64,000 nt of DNA, taken from Schizochytrium sp. TIO01. Its lineage: Eukaryota > Sar > Bigyra > Thraustochytrida > Thraustochytriidae. Positions 9,548 through 17,847 of the stretch are shown in pieces (the first letter of the stretch is position 1; every line of letters begins with the position of its first letter). The notes beneath the pieces are model-generated. The model saw only the letters and a program-made list of their open reading frames with translations, searched no databases and had not been told where the DNA came from. Location of the stretch: contig SMSO01000006.1 in the NCBI GenBank assembly GCA_004764695.1, positions 1,716,859 through 1,780,858 on the forward strand, in the 5' to 3' direction. The translations under genes were made by a program, and so were the position numbers.

Positions 9548-10261
9548 ATGAACTTTCTGCTGGGCCTTCTCTTCGTGGTCGTCCCGGGAGGCCTCGGACT
9601 TTACCTTGCTAAACATGGTCATTCAAGGTTCATCACAGACATTTTTGTGGGCATAATCATCACAGTGCTCGGATCATCGTTCTTGGTTTTCGAACTGATT
9701 AATCTCATGATCTGGCCATTTCGTCTTGTGCGACGCGTTCTAGGCCTGGCCCCGAAGCCATTGCCAGCTGCTGAGGCGTCAGATCTTGCCACGGGTCGCA
9801 AGACCACGGAAAAACGCAAGATTGTACTCTTTGATGGCGTCTGTGTCTTGTGTAATCGCTTTGGACGCTTCGTGGTCTCTCACCTTCCTGACCCTAACGA
9901 GGTTGCCTTTGTACCTTTCCAAGACCCCATGGCTAACCCTCATGTAAACGTGAAGCGTCTTACTGAGGAGTTTGGTTTCGAGGATAAGGAACTTGAGGAT
10001 CGTATTGCTGTAATTGAGGGAGATAAGATTTTTTGGGGACCTGATGCTGTGATTACCATCATGCAATGGTGCTATCTGCCTTTTCCATTGGCTAAACTTG
10101 GTCTCCTCGTGCCTTTTCCCATCCGAGATGCAGCCTACTTGACTGTTGCCAAAAACAGGTATCGCTGGTTCGGTACACAGCCGCTTGATCAGAATTTCGC
10201 CAAATATCTTTGCCCATACTTATATGTAAAAAAGGCTTTTGGGAGTGGCAAGCAAGACTAG
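9548..10261 (+). CDS. DCC-family (DUF393) thiol-disulfide oxidoreductase-like membrane protein
   Basis: 237 residues from ATG 9548; an in-frame extension to 9476 reads through the GA repeat and is unlikely to be translated. Two N-terminal transmembrane segments (about residues 2-20 and 30-56) are followed by a DCC/DUF393 domain (about 90-225). Its hallmark is VLFDGVCVLCNRF with a CxxC pair at Cys99 and Cys102, and its typical end is AAYLTVAKNRYRWFG. Bacterial and plastid/mitochondrial members (YuxK-like) are predicted thiol oxidoreductases with a thioredoxin-like fold; substrates are unknown. The N-terminal membrane anchor is less usual, since most members are soluble and about 130 residues long; it suggests a membrane-tethered version. 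No introns. Confidence 0.85.
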   Translation: MNFLLGLLFVVVPGGLGLYLAKHGHSRFITDIFVGIIITVLGSSFLVFELINLMIWPFRLVRRVLGLAPKPLPAAEASDLATGRKTTEKRKIVLFDGVCVLCNRFGRFVVSHLPDPNEVAFVPFQDPMANPHVNVKRLTEEFGFEDKELEDRIAVIEGDKIFWGPDAVITIMQWCYLPFPLAKLGLLVPFPIRDAAYLTVAKNRYRWFGTQPLDQNFAKYLCPYLYVKKAFGSGKQD

Positions 10262-10950
10262 GTTTTTCCAGAGAGGCTTCCCTCACAAGGTCATTTCATG
10301 AAATCGTAAAATCATGAAATCATAGCTCACACTTGCAAGGGATACTTCTTCTTGTGATGCTACCTCTTTCTAAATTGATAAATTAGAGAGGAGAACAAGT
10401 CACGTCACTTTAATTCTACAACCTCTTTCGGTGTTTTTCAAGACTGTGCAAGGAGATAATTCAATACTCGTACATAAAATGAGATTCGATATCAAAACGC
10501 ATTCACTTATGCTCACCCTGCATTGAGAAACCTTATTTTGTAGACAAATACGATTGGGGTCGGCAACTACCTTTTTTACTAGCATAGTCTTATTTTGATA
10601 ATGTTTTTTGCTCGTCCGATTAGGTCCATAACTAGATCTTTTAACTGTATGGGCATGGTATATCCTACAATTTAAAGGGAGTGATGAAAAGGGAATCTCA
10701 CTGAAGAAGTAGAAAAAGGATAGTATTTTTCGTTAGTTTGCAATCCGCTCGTGTATTTAAAAGTCATTAGCTAAGCGACAAGGAGACTTTGCTTTGAAAA
10801 AAAGTAAAAGCTACACGCATGGAGGTATCACGTGAGAGTAAATCGCTGGAATATAGCGAAATGGCGGTTGAGGTTTGGCACGTTCGGGAAAAGGTTGGGA
10901 AAAGAACAGGTGAGTGTCAGGAGGTCTGATCTTAAGTTGCCTTTCGAAAT
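10262..10950. other. Convergent intergenic region
   Basis: 689 bases between the stop codons of the DCC gene (+) and cycloeucalenol cycloisomerase (-). AT-rich, with no plausible coding ORF or RNA gene seen. A short direct duplication, ATCATGAAATC/ATCGTAAAATCATGAAATC, occurs near 10298-10323. Confidence 0.5.
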
Positions 10951-11865
10951 TTAGGCGTGATCTTTCCAATCAGTGATGATGAACTGTGTCACAAGATCCA
11001 AGAGGGTGAAGGCAATCATGGCCGCCGCAAGACTACTCTCAACAACGCGACGGAGGGACCACTTTTTATCTACAGTCTCATCGAGGCCGTACACCATAGG
11101 GAAACTTGGAATAAAGTAGCAGGCGTAGCAAAGGGCGCCCCAAGTCAAAGCCCACTCCATGTTCTTGTATGAAAAGAGGTCGTCGATCGCTTCCATAGTA
11201 GTTGCGAAGATCTCTCCCCAAGCAAACAACAGAGAGGAGAAGAAAACAGCCAAGCCTTGCATCAGAGCCGAATCGCGCACGTAAGGCGCAGTACGAATGA
11301 TGCGGATAAAAACGACGGACACAGCATGGTACGTAATGAAAAAGTACCAAGCATGCATGTACATCATAACAGGCACTACCTGTCGGCCAGTACCGACATG
11401 CTGGCTGTCAAAGTTCCATTTCAGGTGCGGAAACGCATACTTCATACCGAGGACATCAAAGAAGTACTCAGTGAAGAAGTAAGAAGCCTCAAAACCAAAA
11501 AGCCAGATCCACACGGAGAACTTGAACCAGTATGTCTCATACCAGGGTGCTTGCGTAGGGCACCAGATCCATGGTACAACAATGTTGGGAAGCGCGATGA
11601 GAATCGTAACGGCAACGTTACCTACATCACCAACCTTCAAGTGGTAACCCGAAATACACCAACCCACGAAAAGAGCAGCCCAAATTGGGGAGTAGATCAA
11701 ATACCACTTCTCCGTCCAGGCCTTTTCGGGGTTTGGGGAGAACACGCGCCATTCGACATCATTGGACTCGCTCACCTCCACACTCGTAACGTTTTGGTTG
11801 CCTCCATTGGCATTGGTACCTTTGTCCTTGTTCTTGCGCTGGCGCATACCCGCAGAAGAGGACAT
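10951..11865 (-). CDS. CPI1: Cycloeucalenol cycloisomerase (cyclopropyl sterol isomerase)
   Basis: Opens the 9,19-cyclopropane ring of cycloeucalenol to give obtusifoliol, the step unique to sterol synthesis via cycloartenol; acts in the ER membrane. Start taken as ATG 11865 (304 residues); the frame stays open to an ATG at 12030, but that extension is not family-like. Family matches: NPEKAWTEKWYLIYSPIW near the N-terminus; ETYWFKFSVWIW then YFFTEYFFDVLGMKYAFP in the middle, close to the plant YW.K..LWI and YFF.VLGA.YTFP segments; YACYFIPSFPMVYGLDE; and the C-terminal SLRRVVESSLAAAMIAFTLLDL. About seven or eight hydrophobic helices. The N-terminal 45 residues are Asn/Gly/Lys-rich and lineage-specific. 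It implies that cycloartenol-route enzymes (cycloartenol synthase, SMT) are encoded elsewhere in the genome. Confidence 0.93.
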   Translation of the reverse strand: MSSSAGMRQRKNKDKGTNANGGNQNVTSVEVSESNDVEWRVFSPNPEKAWTEKWYLIYSPIWAALFVGWCISGYHLKVGDVGNVAVTILIALPNIVVPWIWCPTQAPWYETYWFKFSVWIWLFGFEASYFFTEYFFDVLGMKYAFPHLKWNFDSQHVGTGRQVVPVMMYMHAWYFFITYHAVSVVFIRIIRTAPYVRDSALMQGLAVFFSSLLFAWGEIFATTMEAIDDLFSYKNMEWALTWGALCYACYFIPSFPMVYGLDETVDKKWSLRRVVESSLAAAMIAFTLLDLVTQFIITDWKDHA

Positions 11866-12920
11866 CTTCGCTCCAAGTCCAGTCGCTATTTGGCGTTTCA
11901 GTAGCAACGCAATTCCCTGGGCCAAGTAAAACCCCCACGAGTTACTATCTCTGCTCGCGCAGAATCCGCCCAAGTTATTACTGTTCTGGCAAAGCAAGGC
12001 AAAGCTTTCCTTTGTACAGGTTTGCGTCATTCAAGCTCACGCAATCACACTCCGTGCATTAAGGTGCATCTCCCGTGATCAGTGGCTATGTCCCATTTGC
12101 GGCTCCTCATAACCTACTTGTGCCCAGGTCACACTATGGCCTATACGTTAAGGCGGATGCTTCACAAGTCACTTATAGAGGGCCTCACAGTGGGGCAAAG
12201 GTTCTCGCGGAGCTGTGTAAAGGAGGGAATCGGAAATGGGTTATACATCGCGTGCAAGTGAGTTATAGCGGCGCATACAGTGCAGGAAACGGAAGATGCC
12301 AGTCCACGTAGCCTAGAGCGCCCTACGCTGGCTCGCTAGGAGACTCGTAGAGGAAAAGTGGAAAGGAAGAAGAAGAAGAAGTCGCGTGCTTTTGCTTCGC
12401 GAACCGGACGCGAGATCTCCATCTTGGACGAGTACAATAGCTAGCTCGCTAGCGGCAAGACGATTGCTGCAAACTCGTCTCCCAGAAGACGACCGCCTGG
12501 ACTCGAGGCTCCTCGAAAGCCTCGAGGCGGCTGGGCGACGACGCTGCGTGAACCGCAGCGTTGGCTCATCTTTTGGCGGAAAAGTGGTACCCGGTATCAT
12601 TTTTTGGGGGCTCCCCCGCGAGATTCTGGAGAATTGGGGCCAACCTGAAAGTAGGTTTGAAGGGCGAGCCTGCGAGCCTCGAGCATAGAAGTTCGCCAGG
12701 GTTTTGACTACACCCGTGAAGGGTGTACAGAAGAAGCTGCGTTGGTCCCCTAAGTTAATACTTTAGGGAGGCACCAGACCGGCTGTAAGTTAAAATTGTT
12801 TGTTCTGCAGATTATAAAGTCACAGAAGTAGCTGTATCTTCTTAAAACTCTGAGGTCAACTGTTAGGGGCTCGCCTGCAAAGTTTGCCCGTGAGCCTTGC
12901 ATTTTGAGTATTGCAGCAAC
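11866..12920. other. Divergent promoter/leader region with hairpins
   Basis: 1055 bases between the divergent cycloisomerase and kinase genes. Contains a perfect 9-bp inverted repeat (12502-12510 with 12518-12526, CTCGAGGCT/AGCCTCGAG) and a 7-bp hairpin (12709-12715 with 12721-12727, TACACCC/GGGTGTA). An imperfect stem-loop follows (about 12739-12776). An (AAG)n-like tract lies at 12366-12382. No ORF kept; the region likely includes both promoters and the kinase 5' leader. Confidence 0.5.
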
Positions 12921-15900
12921 ATGAATTCAGAGGAAAGGCGGCGCAGACTCCCGCAGTCTCGTCAACGTGCATGTGAACAACAAATGTTGACAGAACCTGA
13001 TGTCCACGAAGAACTTGAACATGGTTCGGGAGAAAATATGGCTTCCCAAGCAGATGAAGGGATGCATTCTAGAGGTCGAGTAGAACGTTCGAATTCAGAA
13101 CCCCTCATTACTACAGATGAGGCTGAGTGCAGAGATCCTTACCTCCGTGCCAAGGATCATCATCGTGGTATTTCCTTTCCGAGCCTTGTTGCGTCTCTGA
13201 GCGATCAATCCATTTCCGCAGAACCACAACGACATAGTGGGGACCTCCAAGCTCGGTTAAAGCGAGGCATGAGTTTTGCAAGTGTAGCAAACAATGGAAT
13301 ATCTAAAATGATTGGCAAAATTATGACCCCCTTGGGTCAGCGTAAAGCTCGCAGGAAACGTGCAAATTCCGAGCCACTATTTGTTTTCGAACCTAGCGCT
13401 AGTGACCTTAAAGACAATGCACCTATTCATGGATCGGCGAGCTGGCATGAGCATTCACCGGACAGTAATGTACCTGGTGGTGATGGCTTTGATGATGACA
13501 CTATTTCAATGGCTCCACTTCGACGTGGCTACAGAGAACCCTCTCCGGGATACACGTATTACGCGAGTGGTTTGAGCAAAATATTCAATAAATTGAAGGT
13601 CAAAGCACATGGCATTGATCCTAGCTTTCTTGCATCCTCTCAAAATGCTGCCAACTATCTTTGTTTTCGATACGACAGCCATGCGTTCTTGGAGGATGAC
13701 GAGCAAGAGATTGTGGTTGGCAATATCCTCAAAGTTCAAAAACAATGGTCTGAGCCGCACAACGTGATCCCTAATCAAAACAAGAGCGCGATGTCTGCAC
13801 AGAATGATTTAGCAGATCTCAATAACGATCATATGCAAACGGCTGAAAAGAACGCACGGTACCATTTTGTGTCGGTTTTGTATGAGTTAATTCTCAGAGA
13901 GATGCTTCTTCCTCCTTCAGTAGCACAAAAACTTTTGGAAACGCAGACATTAGCACAGAAAAAAATGCTTATTGAACAGCATCGCCAGCTTTGTACCCAA
14001 CGAGTGCTCAATGATGAATCACGGCGTGCACTTTATCGTGTTCCATCAAATGGACAGTCTGGGTCAGCTTACGCCTCGCTATCATCTATTGTATCACCTA
14101 TAGCAGCAGTGTTGCCAGCAGGGCCGTCATTAGCTGCTTCGGCGTCCTCAATTCTGGCCAAGGTTATGGTTATGAAGGGTCACATCTCCCCAAGGTTAGA
14201 TACCGCGCTTCCGTTGCGCGATTTTGAGCAGATACTCTGCGAGGCACTTGTCCGCCTGCGCACAACAGATCGCCAGGGCTTGCAAGAATTCGTCATTGAA
14301 AATGGCCAGTCACTTTTTGAAATTCTCAATTTCTGTGCCTTCCGAAAGCCTTGTCGCCAAGAGGAAATGGCCATTATTTCCCGAAGTCTTCAGTGCTTGG
14401 AAGTGATTACCAACAACAATTTCGGGATTCAACTGGTGCTGCGTTTTCCTACAGCGCTGGTTACACTCGCAGTTTGCTCCAAATGCGAGCTGCCAGACCG
14501 TTCGAATAGTTCGAGTCCCCAGATTGCCATTGATGGCGTAAACAATGCCATTGTAGCTTTGGAGGTCCTCGTGCGTTTAATGTGGGGCTTACAGGGTGGG
14601 TCACAAAAAGTCATGGCAGGTAAGTTATTTTTTCACAGTTCGGAGTGTTACCCGAGTGTCTCTATGGATTGTTATGTCCCAAACTATTTTGGGCCGAGCC
14701 AATGTGCACGGGCCCCTTGTTATCTTGAAGATCCAAATCGACTCACAGTTAAATTATGCTATCACTGTCTTGCGTGCATATTAAATATATGCTTTCCTTG
14801 CCGCTCCCGTTTCGCTCGCACAGCTCTCGAAGAAGTGGCCAATATCCGTCACTGTCTTGGTGGAAGTCTACTGCTGTTCAAATACAACTACCTGGACACA
14901 TCTCTTGCGGACGATCAACCGTGTTTGCTTGTGGAGCTCTGTCTGGGAATCTGTACCTTCTTAAATTCTCTTATTGAATTAGAGGATGAGATCCAGAGGC
15001 GGGAGACGATCCGAGCGGGTATTCACCGACTTCAACTTTTTCTCGATGCATCTCAATTAGCAGTGCATATGGCTAGTATTCCATGGCCCAAACCTTACAA
15101 GGGAAAACGCTTGCACATCTATGCTCGGGAGGTTGAGACACAACTTGAAATTTTCCGGGTGCGAGGAGCACGTGATCTGAGCTCAATCGTTCAAGAGCCC
15201 AATCTTGATGTATATGGTAAGCTTGGGGAGTTAATCACACCATCTTTGAAACATGAAGCAAAACCGACCGAAAACAATGATTTGACCACTCAAATAGATG
15301 TAGTTCCTTCTGAGAAAATGCAAGTCAAGTTGGCTCTGGAGCCACCAACGTCAAAATCTTCGTCTGCTTCTATTGCAACACCTTTAAAGTTGAGTACCCG
15401 AAAGGGAATGAAGATAACACATCCCTCCGGTCTACAAAGCAGTACATTGGAGCCTCGTGTATTTTCATCATCTTTGCCTCTGGGACAGACTTCAATGAAC
15501 CGATCAACTCGCCAGTCACTGTCTTCTGGTCTTCATCGCGTCCAGACAAGTGGTTTGCACATGAATGCCACATCAGCATCGCAGTCTACCGCTAAGCACA
15601 GGCCTACAAATAATTCTGAAAATGCGCAACAACAGACGCAGCGACGACGGAAAAACCCACCCCCTCCTCGACCACCGCACCCGAGGTCGCAAACTAATTC
15701 ATCATCGCAATCACAAGCTCCTCTTTCAACGCAACTCCCATCATCGTCATCCTTGCCTTTACCCTCTACTCTGCCCGCTCATGCTAACGCCACTCGATTG
15801 CCCTCTGCGAAGCGCACGAAGGAAGCGGGGAGTAAGATATCATTATCTCACGAATCCGCCCCCAGTACATTGTCCGTATCGCTCCCGACTCAATCGCCAG

Positions 15901-17381
15901 ATTTATCGGAAAATCAAGGAAAGCGACCAAGTAGACAGAACACGCAGGTGTTATTGACAGAAACATCGAGACTCCGCAAAACAGCTGGCACTCGAACCCC
16001 TGATGTGTTGGATGTTCCTGAGCAGAAACCACAATGGCAAGCTGTGGTTCAACTTTTAGCACGTGCTGATTTAGCAGCTTACGAGCGGGCGTTCTATGAA
16101 GAAGGCTTTGATACGCTTGAACGAGTCAGCGAGATGGATGCTGAAGACTTTGCAGCGGTGCACATGCGACGTGGGCACATCAAGTCATTGTTGAAGGTTT
16201 TGAAGCAAATCGAAAGTGTCGCACCCAACGTAGGGTGGGATGGGCCACAAACACCCTCCCCGCGGGCTCCTTGTGAACTTTTAGCCCAGCAGTCCTCCCC
16301 TCTATTTTCGAGCAACGAAGTTCACATACCCGTTCCAGGTTCTTCATCTTCACGGCCATTTGGATTCAAGGTCATTCCTAATGCGGCCTTGGTTTTGCAA
16401 GGTCTAATTGGGCGTGGATCATTTGGTGATGTACACTTGTGTGAATATCAAGGTGGGAAATGTGTTGCAAAGAAGATTCGCTGGGCACCAGGAGAACCTG
16501 TCTCTGTTGACGCTGACGTAAATGAACGGCAGCTCCAGGAACAACAAAAAAGACTAACAAACGAGGTCATTTTGCGCGAAGCCGAAACAATGGAAATGTG
16601 CAAAAATCATCCCCATGTTGTCACACTTTTTGGTGTGTGTTTGGATTCTCCTGGCAACCTTTTGCTCATCAGTGAGCTTTGTGAACGCGGCAGTTTATTT
16701 GACGCAGTGGTCAAGCCCCGCCGCTCAGCCTTTAACTTTCAAGAAACTCTTGAACTTGCTCGCCAGGGTGTATCTGGACTGGTGCATCTTCACTCATTAG
16801 ATGTTGTACATCGCGATATCGCTGCTCGAAACTTTCTACTTGATTCAAGAGGAATTGTTAAAGTTTGTGACTTTGGGCTCGCTAAGATTAAGCCTCGCCA
16901 GATGAGCGGCTCATTTGACCATTCAAACTCTGGTGACTCGGCACGCATAAACCCGCTGCGATGGGCGGCTCCTGAAAGTTTACGTGATGGCAAATATTCC
17001 CCAGCTTCGGATGTTTATATGTGTGGCGTGTTTCTGTGGGAATTGTGGATTCGGGAACAACCTTTTCGTGACTTGGAGCCGATCGCCGCAGCATTGCAGG
17101 TTCTTCAAGGGCAGCGCCCACGAATCGACGATGATCGATGCGCTGAACGCCCGGAACTAGTTGATTTACTTCAATCATGTTGGCGCGCGTCACCACTCTC
17201 AAGACCTAGCATGATCGAGGTTCTGGCTTCCCTTCGAACTGTTCAGCAAATCTCATTCAACACTTTGGAGGCAAACCCAAGTTCTCATTGTGCGAATTCA
17301 GATTTTGGAAAGAAAAACTCTGCCAAGGATCGTTGTGGACGCCCCGGAGTCATCCACCACGAATATCAGAACGGAATTTGA
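12921..17381 (+). CDS. Formin-like GBD/FH3 + SAM + TKL protein kinase
   Basis: Start ATG 12921 (an upstream in-frame TTG is not used). The ORF is 1486 codons, but 14620-14823 is probably an intron, giving about 1418 residues. The N-terminal third is disordered. An alpha-helical armadillo-like region (bases about 14200-15060) reads like formin GBD/FH3: FVIENGQSLFEILNF, SLQCLEVITNNNFGIQLVL, and ALEVLVRLMW...GGSQKVMA joined across the intron to ALEEV. A Ser/Pro-rich linker follows (PPPPRPPHPR). SAM domain at about 16033-16210 (LLARADLAAYERAFYEEGF). Kinase domain at about 16395-17240: glycine loop GRGSFGDV, Lys in CVAKK, HRDIAARN, CDFGLAK, WAAPESL, then DVYMCGVFLWELW. The HRDxAARN and W-APE forms are tyrosine-kinase/TKL-like. 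All catalytic residues are present, so it is probably active. Domain order suggests a signalling kinase tied to cytoskeleton or Rho-type GTPases, which is inference. Confidence 0.88.
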   Translation: MNSEERRRRLPQSRQRACEQQMLTEPDVHEELEHGSGENMASQADEGMHSRGRVERSNSEPLITTDEAECRDPYLRAKDHHRGISFPSLVASLSDQSISAEPQRHSGDLQARLKRGMSFASVANNGISKMIGKIMTPLGQRKARRKRANSEPLFVFEPSASDLKDNAPIHGSASWHEHSPDSNVPGGDGFDDDTISMAPLRRGYREPSPGYTYYASGLSKIFNKLKVKAHGIDPSFLASSQNAANYLCFRYDSHAFLEDDEQEIVVGNILKVQKQWSEPHNVIPNQNKSAMSAQNDLADLNNDHMQTAEKNARYHFVSVLYELILREMLLPPSVAQKLLETQTLAQKKMLIEQHRQLCTQRVLNDESRRALYRVPSNGQSGSAYASLSSIVSPIAAVLPAGPSLAASASSILAKVMVMKGHISPRLDTALPLRDFEQILCEALVRLRTTDRQGLQEFVIENGQSLFEILNFCAFRKPCRQEEMAIISRSLQCLEVITNNNFGIQLVLRFPTALVTLAVCSKCELPDRSNSSSPQIAIDGVNNAIVALEVLVRLMWGLQGGSQKVMAGKLFFHSSECYPSVSMDCYVPNYFGPSQCARAPCYLEDPNRLTVKLCYHCLACILNICFPCRSRFARTALEEVANIRHCLGGSLLLFKYNYLDTSLADDQPCLLVELCLGICTFLNSLIELEDEIQRRETIRAGIHRLQLFLDASQLAVHMASIPWPKPYKGKRLHIYAREVETQLEIFRVRGARDLSSIVQEPNLDVYGKLGELITPSLKHEAKPTENNDLTTQIDVVPSEKMQVKLALEPPTSKSSSASIATPLKLSTRKGMKITHPSGLQSSTLEPRVFSSSLPLGQTSMNRSTRQSLSSGLHRVQTSGLHMNATSASQSTAKHRPTNNSENAQQQTQRRRKNPPPPRPPHPRSQTNSSSQSQAPLSTQLPSSSSLPLPSTLPAHANATRLPSAKRTKEAGSKISLSHESAPSTLSVSLPTQSPDLSENQGKRPSRQNTQVLLTETSRLRKTAGTRTPDVLDVPEQKPQWQAVVQLLARADLAAYERAFYEEGFDTLERVSEMDAEDFAAVHMRRGHIKSLLKVLKQIESVAPNVGWDGPQTPSPRAPCELLAQQSSPLFSSNEVHIPVPGSSSSRPFGFKVIPNAALVLQGLIGRGSFGDVHLCEYQGGKCVAKKIRWAPGEPVSVDADVNERQLQEQQKRLTNEVILREAETMEMCKNHPHVVTLFGVCLDSPGNLLLISELCERGSLFDAVVKPRRSAFNFQETLELARQGVSGLVHLHSLDVVHRDIAARNFLLDSRGIVKVCDFGLAKIKPRQMSGSFDHSNSGDSARINPLRWAAPESLRDGKYSPASDVYMCGVFLWELWIREQPFRDLEPIAAALQVLQGQRPRIDDDRCAERPELVDLLQSCWRASPLSRPSMIEVLASLRTVQQISFNTLEANPSSHCANSDFGKKNSAKDRCGRPGVIHHEYQNGI
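14620..14823 (+). other. Probable 204-nt frame-preserving intron inside the kinase gene
   Basis: Donor CAG|GTAAGT at 14620 and acceptor CGCTCGCACAG| at 14823 after a pyrimidine-rich tract. The length is 68 codons with no in-frame stop, so it hides inside the ORF. The translated stretch is Cys-rich and unlike its flanks; splicing joins GGSQKVMA to ALEEVANIRH, restoring formin FH3-like continuity. Phase 1. Confidence 0.75.
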
Positions 17382-17847
17382 TCTTTTGTAAACATAGTAT
17401 AACCTTATCTATCCTTCGATTTGCTCATTTGATTTTGCTCATTTTTCATGAGAAATGTAGACTTACTGAAGTCTATCTAGCTATTTAATGCTTCTAGAAG
17501 AACACATCAAAGTGCAGTTAAAGGAACGAGTTGTGACGTCGGAAATTTATCAGGGGAAAGCAGGGGAAATAGGATGAAAATCACAAAATAATAATGGAGT
17601 ATAGTACTAGTACTACCTTGGCAAAGGAGAAATTGATTTACAGGACAAGGTGGGAAAATTGACAAACACGGTGAGCTGACTCTTCTTGGCCTTCATTACA
17701 TGGGTACTTATCGAGTCAATTCCTTTTCTAGAAAGAGTGTTTGCGTGTGTAATTGTAGCAGTTACGGTATTCGAAATTCTCTTTTAACACAAAAATACGC
17801 CTCGGCGAAGACAATGCAGCATGGGATTTGGTGCAAACGATTAACTA
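17382..17847. other. Convergent intergenic region
   Basis: 466 bases between the stop codons of the kinase (+) and SLC12 (-) genes. AT-rich; no ORF, RNA gene or notable repeat seen. Confidence 0.5.

Noticed and set aside
11257-11904. 215-codon plus-strand ORF
   Set aside because: Antisense shadow of the cycloeucalenol cycloisomerase gene, which has strong family matches.
12742-12775. Hairpin pair as an H/ACA snoRNA
   Set aside because: An ANANNA-like hinge can be found between stems, but the stems are too short and no ACA box is correctly placed.
14500-14530. TTCGAATAGTTCGAGTCC as a tRNA T-arm
   Set aside because: Inside the kinase coding region, with no D-arm, anticodon arm or acceptor stem around it. 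No tRNA was found by eye elsewhere in the window.
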